Part shown: piece by piece, positions 7,668-14,105 of the stretch
How positions within the stretch are numbered: the stretch's first letter is position 1
Layout of the letters: every line of letters starts with the position of its first letter
Source: DASTSN01 sp035549175
GTDB taxonomy: Bacteria > Bacteroidota > Bacteroidia > Chitinophagales > Chitinophagaceae
Length of the DNA: 14,309 nucleotides
NCBI GenBank assembly: GCA_035549175.1
Contig: DASZRL010000034.1
Coordinates: forward strand, 1 to 14,309
Direction of reading: 5' to 3'
Notes under the pieces: model-generated
Seen by the model: the letters and a program-made list of their open reading frames with translations, nothing else
What the model was told of the DNA's origin: nothing
The model's database searches: none
Translations under genes and position numbers: made by a program

Positions 7668-8447
7668 TTAATTTAATATGAGATCATCGTTATCAGCATT
7701 GTTTTCATCCGAAGAGGTTTCCTTCAGAAATCGCTGGATATCCTTGTCGGAGACATCCTTCATCAGTTCCCGGATATCGTCGTCTTTGCCGGCGGCGGCA
7801 AGGCTTGCCGGTTGGGTCGCTTCTTCATCGGCCAGCTGGATGAAGGTATTGATGTCTGAGGTACTGACCTTTTTCATACTCTTCTCAACCCAGGCGGTCG
7901 GGTTGCCGGCATCCTGGCGGGACCTTCCGGTCAGCAGCAGCAAACCGGTCAGGGCGACCAGTCCGATTACCGCAGCGGCCACGGCATACCGCATCCAGCT
8001 GCGGCGTTTCAGGGAAACCACCCGGGCGGGTTGTACGGCCGCTTCCAGGCGGAGGCCCTGGCCGAGCTGGTCAAAATAACCGGCCGGGACCGAATAAGGA
8101 AGTTCCCGGCTGAGACGTCCCAGGAGCGGAGACAGGGCCGAGGTTTCCTCGCGGCTGCCGGCCTGGTGGTCCTCCAGGGTCCGGATGCGTGTCAGGACCT
8201 CGAGGGGGAGCCGGGTAAAGTACCCGTCCGGGACGGGGGCGGGAAATTGGCGGGATAGCTGGCTCAGCAGGGGTCCCGGCCCGTCCGGTTCAGCCAGGCC
8301 CGATTCAAAGCGGATACGGTCCAGCAGGAGGCGGGGAAACTGCTCAAAATAGCCCTCGGGCACCCGGAAAGGTACCGGTGCCGGCGGGCGGGGAAGGGCC
8401 TCGCTGCCTAAATCATTGAGTTCTTGTATGGTATCTTTTTCTGCCAT
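7668..8447 (-). CDS. Membrane anti-sigma-like regulator with VPxGYF repeats
   Basis: A 259-residue protein with one membrane segment at about residues 154-173, preceded by positive residues (KRRSWMR). This predicts a cytoplasmic N-terminal half and a periplasmic C-terminal tail. The N-terminal half holds three related units centred on VPEGYF (29-34), VPDGYF (72-77) and VPAGYF (120-125), spaced 43 and 48 residues apart. The second and third are also preceded by similar LLxxLSRxxP segments. The acidic tail has two related segments, SDINTFIQLADEE and DKDIQRFLKE. No standard zinc-type anti-sigma motif (HxxxCxxC) is visible. Its position 36 nt behind an ECF sigma gene suggests that it controls that sigma factor, but this is inference. 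It abuts the Spy-like gene downstream with a one-base overlap. Confidence 0.75.
   Translation of the reverse strand: MAEKDTIQELNDLGSEALPRPPAPVPFRVPEGYFEQFPRLLLDRIRFESGLAEPDGPGPLLSQLSRQFPAPVPDGYFTRLPLEVLTRIRTLEDHQAGSREETSALSPLLGRLSRELPYSVPAGYFDQLGQGLRLEAAVQPARVVSLKRRSWMRYAVAAAVIGLVALTGLLLLTGRSRQDAGNPTAWVEKSMKKVSTSDINTFIQLADEEATQPASLAAAGKDDDIRELMKDVSDKDIQRFLKETSSDENNADNDDLILN
8073..8363 (-). repeat. Region coding for three VPxGYF protein repeats
   Basis: Spans the first to third VPxGYF units of the membrane regulator. The units share V-P-x-G-Y-F followed by an amphipathic stretch; units 1 and 2 continue with leucines and an RIR. The repeat is at protein level. The DNA copies are diverged, so this is an old duplication rather than recent slippage. 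Confidence 0.65.
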
Positions 8448-8483
8448 GGGACCATATTTGAGACGGTGTCCGGGGCTGAAAGT

Positions 8484-9038
8484 TTAATGATTTTTAAGGT
8501 ACTCTTCGATTTTCTTCACCGCGTGATGGTAGCTGGCCTTCAGGGCGCCCTCGCTGGTCTCCAGTACCTGGCTCATCTGCTCATAGGGCATTTCGTCATA
8601 GTACCGCAGCTGGAATACAATTCTTTGTTTTTCAGGAAGTTGCTGGATGGCCAGTTGCAGTTTCCACTCGACCTTGCTGGCGTCAAAATACCGGTCCGCC
8701 CGGACCTTGTTGGCCAGCCCGGATTCCACTTCGTCCAGGCTGACCGCGCTGCGCCTTTTCTGCTGCTCCAGGAAGGTCAGGCACTCGTTGGTGGCGATCC
8801 GGTACAGCCAGGTATACAGCTGGCTGTCCTCCCGGAAATTATCCAGGCCATTCCAGACCCGGATAAATACGTTCTGCAGCACATCATTGGCGTCCTCATG
8901 CTCGATCACCATGCGGCGGACATGCCAGTATAGCTTTTCCTGATACTTGGTGAGCAGGCTGGTGAAGGCCCGTTCCCTGGTCTCCGGGTTTCGGAACTGG
9001 ATCAGTAATTCACTGTCGCTCGCTGCGGGTAATGTCAT
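8484..9038 (-). CDS. ECF-family RNA polymerase sigma factor
   Basis: A 184-residue group 4 sigma-70 factor that redirects RNA polymerase to a stress or envelope regulon. Region 2 spans about residues 24-92 and includes the DANDVLQNVFIRVW helix that contacts core polymerase and the -10 region. Region 4 spans about residues 124-178 (LPEKQRIVFQLRYYDEMPYEQMSQVL followed by the recognition helix EGALKASYHHAVKKI). There is no region 1.1 or 3, as expected for this class. It is first in a minus-strand operon with the VPxGYF membrane protein and the secreted protein. The upstream gap contains the tktC terminator; a TATTTTTA sequence at 9081-9088 (minus strand) is a weak -7 candidate that overlaps that terminator's U-tract. 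Confidence 0.93.
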   Translation of the reverse strand: MTLPAASDSELLIQFRNPETRERAFTSLLTKYQEKLYWHVRRMVIEHEDANDVLQNVFIRVWNGLDNFREDSQLYTWLYRIATNECLTFLEQQKRRSAVSLDEVESGLANKVRADRYFDASKVEWKLQLAIQQLPEKQRIVFQLRYYDEMPYEQMSQVLETSEGALKASYHHAVKKIEEYLKNH

Positions 9039-9080
9039 ATGATGGATTTTGAAAACGCGGCCGCAGCCGGATTTTCAGGC

Positions 9081-9121
9081 TAAAAATAGAAAAGCAGGTT
9101 CAATTTTCTAACTGAACCTGC
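9081..9121 (-). terminator. Rho-independent terminator of the transketolase subunit gene
   Basis: On the minus strand, GCAGGTTCA (9121-9113) and TGAACCTGC (9102-9094) form a perfect 9-bp stem with a 10-nt loop, followed by TTTTCTATTTTT. It begins about 20 nt after the tktC stop codon. It separates this gene from the sigma-factor operon on the same strand. Confidence 0.88.
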
Positions 9122-9141
9122 CTGAATTTACCAAGAAGTTG

Positions 9142-10104
9142 TCAGCTGTTCTGCTTCCGGGCAATGGCCCGTTCAGCCGCCGCCACGATATCGGGAATGT
9201 CCAGTCCGTACTTGGTAAGTAACTCCTTAGGGGTGCCGCTTTCCCCGAAGGTATCCCGGGTGCCGACGTATTCAATGGGGGTCGGCAGGTGGCGCGCGGC
9301 CACCTGGGCTACGGCGTCTCCCATGCCTCCGATCACGTTATGTTCCTCGGCGGTCACCGCGCACCGCGTCTTGCGCAGGGAGGCGATGATGGCCGTTTCA
9401 TCCAGGGGCTTGATGGTATGCAGGTTCACCACCTCGGCACTGATGCCCTTTTCAGCGAGGATGACGCCCGCCTGGATCGCGTGCCAGACCAGGTGGCCGC
9501 AGGCGAAAATGGAGACGTCCGAGCCTTCGGAAAAGAACTGAGCCTTGCCTAGCACGAAGTCTTCAGGTTTGGTAAAAATGGGCCATACCGGCCGGCCAAA
9601 GCGCAGGTATACGGGACCCTGGTAGTCCGCAATGGCCATGGTCGCTGCCTTGGTCTGGTTGTAATCGCAGGGCACGATCACCGTCATGCCGGGGAGTAAT
9701 TTCATCAGGCCGATATCCTCCAGGATCTGGTGGGTGGCCCCGTCTTCGCCGAGGGTCAGCCCGGCATGGGAAGCGCAAATCTTCACATTCTTGCCGCTGT
9801 AGGCAACGCTCTGGCGGATCTGGTCGTACACCCGGCCGGTTGAAAAGTTGGCGAAAGTCGTCGTATAGGGTATTTTTCCCCCGATGGTCATGCCGGCGGC
9901 AATACCGATCATATTGGCCTCGGCAATCCCGCACTGGATGAACCGCTCGGGAAATTCCTTGATGAACTGGTTGAGTTTCAGGGAACCGGCAAGGTCCGCG
10001 GTGAGCGCCACTACCTGCGGGTTTTTCCGGGCCACTTCGACGATCCCGTCTCCGAACCCGCTGCGCGTGTCCTTGTTCCCGGTAGGTTGAATGTCTTTTA
10101 GCAT
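9142..10104 (-). CDS. Transketolase, C-terminal subunit of a split enzyme
   Basis: Half-length transketolase of 320 residues, containing the pyrimidine-binding domain (about residues 12-180) and the C-terminal domain (about 190-320). It lacks the N-terminal thiamine-diphosphate-pyrophosphate-binding half. CGIAEANM includes Glu62, in the position of the catalytic glutamate that activates the cofactor; SHAGLTLGEDGATHQ (112-126) is the conserved loop of the family. Such proteins pair with a separate N-terminal subunit to give functional enzyme in the pentose phosphate pathway. No N-terminal subunit gene is present in the window. The position directly upstream, where a partner often lies, is occupied by an AT-rich accessory region. 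It has its own promoter and terminator, so it seems to be transcribed alone. Confidence 0.92.
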   Translation of the reverse strand: MLKDIQPTGNKDTRSGFGDGIVEVARKNPQVVALTADLAGSLKLNQFIKEFPERFIQCGIAEANMIGIAAGMTIGGKIPYTTTFANFSTGRVYDQIRQSVAYSGKNVKICASHAGLTLGEDGATHQILEDIGLMKLLPGMTVIVPCDYNQTKAATMAIADYQGPVYLRFGRPVWPIFTKPEDFVLGKAQFFSEGSDVSIFACGHLVWHAIQAGVILAEKGISAEVVNLHTIKPLDETAIIASLRKTRCAVTAEEHNVIGGMGDAVAQVAARHLPTPIEYVGTRDTFGESGTPKELLTKYGLDIPDIVAAAERAIARKQNS

Positions 10105-10122
10105 GGGGAAACTTTAGTGCCG

Positions 10123-10159
10123 CAAAAATAGGTTTTATTATAACTCATTGGAAAGCAAA
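10123..10159 (-). promoter_or_regulatory. Bacteroidota-type promoter of the transketolase subunit gene
   Basis: On the minus strand TATTTTTG (complement of 10123-10130) matches TAnnTTTG exactly. TTTC (complement of 10151-10154) lies 20 nt upstream and TTTG (complement of 10156-10159) 25 nt upstream. The predicted transcript would have a leader of roughly 10 nt before the ATG at 10104. Confidence 0.55.
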
Positions 10160-10481
10160 TAGTTATTTTACTCCATCTTGTCTTAGGTACCAAGGAAATG
10201 CAATACTCTAGCGAAAATGCTTTTTTCTTCCCGGTTACCGGCCTTATTGCCTCCGCAAATTTAGGGGTAACCTGTGATTAGTTTCCGGAAATCATGTATT
10301 TGTTCTGTTTGAATTACCGCTGGTGATCGGGAAGCAATGCATTCAATTCTTTTTTCCTTTTCGGACCCAGCCAGCTTCAGTAATACATTTTCCCCGTGTA
10401 AGAATCGACCCGGTCAGATATGGGTGTTACCCGATTGGGGTTGACTTCAAAAATAGCTTACGAGGGAAAGTTCGGAGGGGT
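10160..10481. other. AT-rich junction region without a recognisable gene
   Basis: This stretch marks the change from GC-rich core to AT-rich accessory DNA. I see an exact TAnnTTTG match on the minus strand (complement of 10256-10263), a TTTCCGGAAA palindrome at 10282-10291, and a 7-bp inverted repeat GGTTACC/GGTAACC at 10233-10239 and 10266-10272. The right part may be the unrecognisable N-terminal portion of the transposase remnant that follows. A short open frame from 10323 shows no similarity I can name before about 10482. Confidence 0.4.
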
Positions 10482-11130
10482 TATATTCGGGAGTACCCCA
10501 ACATGATCGACCATGCAAGGTTTAATTGCCAACGAAGGCGATATCGGGTCAAATGGAAGGAGTACAACAGTTTGTTGCCAAGCAGCTCGAGGGGATTTGT
10601 AATAATGGGATCATTGATCCCGTCCCGTTTCTAGTGATAAAAATGGCTCGAAAGAAAACCTTTAAGGACTTTAAAAGTCCTTGGAAACTGCTCCGGTTAA
10701 GGGCCATAGCGCTATCAGCAAAAGTTGGTACATTAGCTGTACGTTGTAGGTGGTAATTCATGAAAAAGGAGTAGTTCAACCTAGTGGCATCATAAAAGCA
10801 AACGTGCACGACATCAGCTATCAGAAAAGTATTGATTACCTGCCTGCGCAAAAGCAGCTAGTGGGAGATCGGGCCTGCATCTCAACAACGGTACAAGCTG
10901 ATTTGTTTGATCACTACGAAGTAAAGCTGAAGGTTCAATTCGGTGCCAACCAGCACAACAATCGAAGGTCCCCTGGAATATTAAAATCGATCCGGCAGAC
11001 GGTAGAGACGCTCTTTACGCAGCTTTGCGACCCGTTAAATCTTTGCAGGAATTATACGAAACGTTTTAGTAGATTGGCAACGCCTCTGGCTTCGAAGCTG
11101 TCGAAAGTGTCAATACTCCAATGGGAGTAA
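10482..11130 (+). pseudogene. Decayed transposase, probably IS982 family
   Basis: Pieces of one DDE transposase appear in three different frames. The first is YIREYPNMIDHARF near 10482-10530, resembling the FPNLVSYNRF region. The second is IIDPVPFLVIKMARKKTFKD near 10610-10670, resembling the IDSTPLxVCxxxRxxxHKxFKD region with the first catalytic Asp. The third is the frame around 10723-11130, with WYISCTL, a TAG stop at 10747-10749, VVIHEKG, ANVHD, VGDRA and a C-terminal ETLFTQL segment. The frame changes and the in-frame stop make it inactive. The family call rests on remembered motif patterns and could be wrong at family level. Terminal inverted repeats were not identified. It sits at the boundary between core and accessory DNA. 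Confidence 0.65.
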
Positions 11131-11228
11131 TTATCAAATGGTAGCAAGATTCCATAACAAAACATGCGCTTCAGTTTTAATAGCACAACACGGTTATAAC
11201 TAAACAAGATTAGAGGGGCAGTTTTTTA

Positions 11229-12524
11229 ATGAAAAGCAGATTTTGGAAATATTCATTAGCCATTAGTATTGTATCAATAAGTTATTTACTCTCCCCAGCA
11301 AATTTCGTTGACAAAGGACCCAATCAAAGCTGCCCTATCAAATTTGTTCATATTACTAAGTACGCTGGATTTCCGATGACTTGCGATGCGTTTGAACTGG
11401 TTGGTGGTTCTATAAAGCCAAGTTATTTATTCAGCAAAAATTACCATCGCCAATCTCGCCCCCTTTACATACTATCCGGTTCGCTATTTGGGTACTCAAT
11501 TTATTTTTTGTCATATCCTGTTCATGATTTAATAAGAGAAAAAGCCGCGCCACAATTCCGAAATTTAGTTATACCACAAAGAGTCCCATTGTACGTATCT
11601 CATTTTGCGGGATTGGTGCTGATTAATTTTATAATACTCTTAATTAGCCTATGGCTGTTCGAATCAATCATTGAAAAATATTCCGGCACTCGGAAGAATG
11701 GAAAAATATTGCAATTTTTCCTTCTAGTTTCACTTCTTGCCAATAACGTAACAAAGCAATTTTTTTGGGTTCCTCATTTTCAAATGTTTAATACGTTGAT
11801 GCCTTTGCTCGCTATATGGTTTTTTACAATAAATTCTGACGGGCTACAATCTAAAAAGCGAATTTTCTTACAGGGGTGTACTACTGGAATACTACAGCTT
11901 TTTTACGGAAGCTTCATTCTCTTGCTCCCTGTCTTAGTCTTATCACTCTATAAGTATCAACTTAAAAGAGAATTTATTAAAAGAATTGTTGTAATTCTAA
12001 CGGGTTTTGCAATACCCATTGCATTGTGGTTTTTTATTATTGGTATTAATCATATCCTTCCCTATTCAGACGAAATGGAACGATTCAGGGAGTTTATATG
12101 GATAGAGGATGTTTTAATGGACACCAACAATAGCTTTTTGAAGGAATTATTTGAAAATTTAAGGACTTATGCAGGAACATCAGCTACATTTATATTTCCG
12201 TTAGCATTTTTTACAATTACATATTGGATCGCAAGGACCAGAAGATCACCAACTCAAAACACTCCAATTTTTTCGAAGGAAATGAAATTTATTTTTGGTT
12301 CAACATTTGTCTTAACCGTATTGTTTTTTGGACTTATGGGATACTATGCTGACCGATTAACCTATTCAAGCACGGTAATACTCCTCTGTTGTGCCGGAAT
12401 ATTTGCAAATAAGGTAAAACTAAGCAATGGTTGGACCACTGTGTTATCCGCTTTTATCATTTGCTGGCACTTATTTTTGATCTTTTTTGAAATGCCGCAT
12501 TTTAGTGACAGATTTTACCGCTAA
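11229..12524 (+). CDS. Multi-pass membrane protein of unknown function
   Basis: A 431-residue, strongly hydrophobic protein with about nine or ten membrane segments, beginning with a signal-anchor-like helix (residues 7-24). After it comes an extracytoplasmic loop with two cysteines and the segment YHRQSRPLYILSG. Topology and the loop after the first helix are reminiscent of GT-C type glycosyltransferases or polymer-assembly proteins, but I see no diagnostic motif and do not recognise the family. Codon use is AT-rich, very unlike the GC-rich genes to the left, which suggests horizontal acquisition. The ATG at 11229 is preceded by GAGGGG about 10 nt upstream, a plausible Shine-Dalgarno sequence that is atypical for the left half of the window. 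It is flanked on both sides by transposase remnants. Confidence 0.8.
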   Translation: MKSRFWKYSLAISIVSISYLLSPANFVDKGPNQSCPIKFVHITKYAGFPMTCDAFELVGGSIKPSYLFSKNYHRQSRPLYILSGSLFGYSIYFLSYPVHDLIREKAAPQFRNLVIPQRVPLYVSHFAGLVLINFIILLISLWLFESIIEKYSGTRKNGKILQFFLLVSLLANNVTKQFFWVPHFQMFNTLMPLLAIWFFTINSDGLQSKKRIFLQGCTTGILQLFYGSFILLLPVLVLSLYKYQLKREFIKRIVVILTGFAIPIALWFFIIGINHILPYSDEMERFREFIWIEDVLMDTNNSFLKELFENLRTYAGTSATFIFPLAFFTITYWIARTRRSPTQNTPIFSKEMKFIFGSTFVLTVLFFGLMGYYADRLTYSSTVILLCCAGIFANKVKLSNGWTTVLSAFIICWHLFLIFFEMPHFSDRFYR

Positions 12525-12650
12525 ACTCTTATTTCATCACGAAAATGGATGTTTAAAGCAACTGATAAGTGCAATTTTTGGAAACAAATGGTAAAATGCT
12601 TTTAAGGGCGGTTTACCTTTAAACCAAGTAGTGCAATCTTTGAATTGATT

Positions 12651-13020
12651 ATGTCTAAAAACTACACTAACTCAGTTTGGAACAAAGTTGCCAGATTGAA
12701 GCCTTCCTGAGGGAAGAATTGAAACAAAGGTGGATAGCCGCGGAACTTGGGGGTACATCTCAGCATGGTGAGTCGTGAAATCCGGCGTAATGCCCCTGCC
12801 CGAGGTCCTGGAACCAGAAATTATGTGGCGGGCCGGGCTCAGCATAAAACGGATAACCTTCACGCTCAAAAGACGAAACGGATTTTGTTTAACGAAGAGA
12901 TAAAAAAGCAACGTGCCAGCCAGTTGACCCAACAGGGATCGAGTCCTGGATTCATCAGCCAGGTGGGCAGGCGGACCGGTAGCGGCCCAGTCAGCCATGA
13001 AAGCGTCTATAATTGGCTGT
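12651..13020 (+). pseudogene. Truncated, frameshifted IS30-family transposase
   Basis: The N-terminal third of an IS30-type transposase, spread over two frames. MSKNYT (12651-12668) is followed by a frame change and then LSLEQSCQIEAFL onward to RWIAAELG. At the G-run 12749-12753 the frame returns to read VHLSMVSREIRRN, the helix-turn-helix of IS30 transposases. RGPGTRNYVAGRAQHKTD and VSHESVYNWL are further family signatures. Similarity ends near 13020, so the DDE catalytic domain is missing. Restoring one lost base near 12669 and removing one G from the G-run would reopen the frame. The fragment's GC content is intermediate between the core and the surrounding AT-rich DNA. Confidence 0.85.
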
Positions 13021-13115
13021 GTTCAACTGTAAGTGAAAAACTGACTTTCAATCGTGAAAATACTTCATTTGGTGGGCGGCAGTCAAATTTTTAGACTGGG
13101 CGATTGTTGAGTTCT

Positions 13116-13149
13116 TTTTCAATTCTTTCGGTTTCAATATATATCTTTA
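13116..13149 (+). promoter_or_regulatory. Candidate promoter of the methyltransferase gene
   Basis: TATCTTTA at 13142-13149 matches TAnnTTTG at all but the last base, with a T-rich TTTT at 13116-13119 about 22 nt upstream. It lies 14 nt before the ATG at 13164. This AT-rich DNA raises the rate of chance matches. Confidence 0.3.
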
Positions 13150-13163
13150 AATAAAATGACTAA

Positions 13164-13883
13164 ATGGTGAAACCGACTGATGAAATAGGCTACAAATCAC
13201 TACAGGTAATTGCAAAAGCTGATAAGTTCAATAAGTGGATGTTTGAAACTATCGCTCCTTATGCAATCGGAAATATTCTGGAAATTGGAAGTGGAATTGG
13301 AAATTTATCTAGATATTTTCTTGAAAATAACTACCAAATCACGTTGTCTGACATTGATCCCGGTTACGTACGAATTCTTCAACAGCAATTTGGAAATTTT
13401 TCAAACCTTCACGGTATCTTGCAGATTGACCTGCAACATAAAGACTTCCAACAGGAATATGCATCCCTAAAAGAAGGCTTCAATACCATTTTTTATTTAA
13501 ATGTGCTGGAGCATTTACAGGATGAAAATAGGGCTATCAAAAACAGTCTTTTTCTGCTCAAGGATGGTGGTACATTAATAATTCTAGTGCCAGCATATGC
13601 CATTTTATACTCTCAAATGGACAAGGCTCTACAACATTACAAAAGATACACCAAGCAGTCACTCAATAAGCTCCTATCTGGTAATGGCACTACTATTAAA
13701 CAAAGCTTCTACTTTAATGCAATTGGAATTGTAGCCTGGCTATATGGCAAGCTGTTACGATTAGAAACAGTTCCCAATAAGGAAATGAGATTTTATAACA
13801 AACTTGTCCCAGTCTCTCGGTTTTTAGATAGATTGCTTATGAAGAAAATAGGTCTTTCAGTCATATCAATTGCCCAAAAATGA
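13164..13883 (+). CDS. Class I SAM-dependent methyltransferase
   Basis: A 239-residue enzyme with a Rossmann-fold methyltransferase core. Motif I is LEIGSGIGN (residues 39-47), which binds S-adenosylmethionine. An acidic residue after strand 2 lies in SDIDPG (62-67). NVLEHLQDE (113-121) is the post-II/motif-IV type segment and GGTLIILVPA (135-144) the strand-5 region. The HYKRYTKQSLNKLL segment (158-171) is typical of methyltransferases found in surface-polysaccharide and lipid-modification clusters; the actual substrate is unknown. The C-terminal 50 residues include a hydrophobic stretch that may contact the membrane. AT-rich codon use indicates acquired DNA. Its stop overlaps the next start as ATGA, so it was part of an operon that is now cut off. 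Confidence 0.85.
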   Translation: MVKPTDEIGYKSLQVIAKADKFNKWMFETIAPYAIGNILEIGSGIGNLSRYFLENNYQITLSDIDPGYVRILQQQFGNFSNLHGILQIDLQHKDFQQEYASLKEGFNTIFYLNVLEHLQDENRAIKNSLFLLKDGGTLIILVPAYAILYSQMDKALQHYKRYTKQSLNKLLSGNGTTIKQSFYFNAIGIVAWLYGKLLRLETVPNKEMRFYNKLVPVSRFLDRLLMKKIGLSVISIAQK

Positions 13884-14032
13884 ATTGGGTAATTAACCCT
13901 AGTTGCACAACACTTCAATATGGTGATTCTCTATTTACCCCACATTCTATTGAGAATATTGGTTACCATGATTTTATGAAAATAATTGACAGTGTAAGCT
14001 CCCCTGAAATCCGACCACAAGGATCAGAGTAA
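13880..14032 (+). pseudogene. 5' remnant of a gene cut by an IS end
   Basis: An open frame begins with an ATG overlapping the methyltransferase stop (ATGA) and encodes about 38 residues of normal-looking protein (MNWVINPSCTTLQYGDSLF and onward). At 13993 it runs into an insertion-sequence end, TGTAAGCTCCCC. The last 11 or so codons before the TAA at 14030-14032 are IS-derived. The remaining part is too short to name. The coupling suggests it was a functional partner of the methyltransferase before disruption. Confidence 0.6.
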
Positions 14033-14041
14033 GCAAGGGGT
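13993..14041. repeat. Orphan IS end (first of two same-orientation ends)
   Basis: TGTAAGCTCCCC at 13993-14004 repeats at 14042-14053 in the same orientation, 49 nt apart. The sequence after the 12 shared bases diverges but stays weakly similar (GAAATCC versus TAAATTGG). The first copy is best read as the terminal stub of another, related IS copy, possibly the right end of one in opposite orientation, truncated by the second insertion. Confidence 0.5.
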
Positions 14042-14070
14042 TGTAAGCTCCCCCTAAATTGGCTCATTTG

Positions 14071-14093
14071 AAAGTTACTAAAAATGTAACTTT
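14071..14093 (+). promoter_or_regulatory. Hairpin between the IS end and orfA
   Basis: AAAGTTAC (14071-14078) and GTAACTTT (14086-14093) form a perfect 8-bp stem with a 7-nt loop, 12 nt before the orfA ATG. Such a hairpin could block translation from transcripts that enter from outside, a known protective device in several IS families. That role here is inference. Confidence 0.4.
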
Positions 14094-14105
14094 AAATGCA
14101 GCAAT

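Noticed and set aside
8424..8933. 169-codon + strand frame across the sigma-factor gene
   Set aside because: It is antisense to clear sigma region 2 and region 4 coding sequence and has no domain signal.
12672..12998. 108-codon minus-strand frame over the IS30 remnant
   Set aside because: The + strand carries clear IS30 transposase signatures here; the reverse frame is a shadow.
13080..13098. CAGTC/GACTG hairpin upstream of the methyltransferase gene
   Set aside because: Only 5 bp of stem with a 9-nt AT-rich loop; likely chance in this composition.
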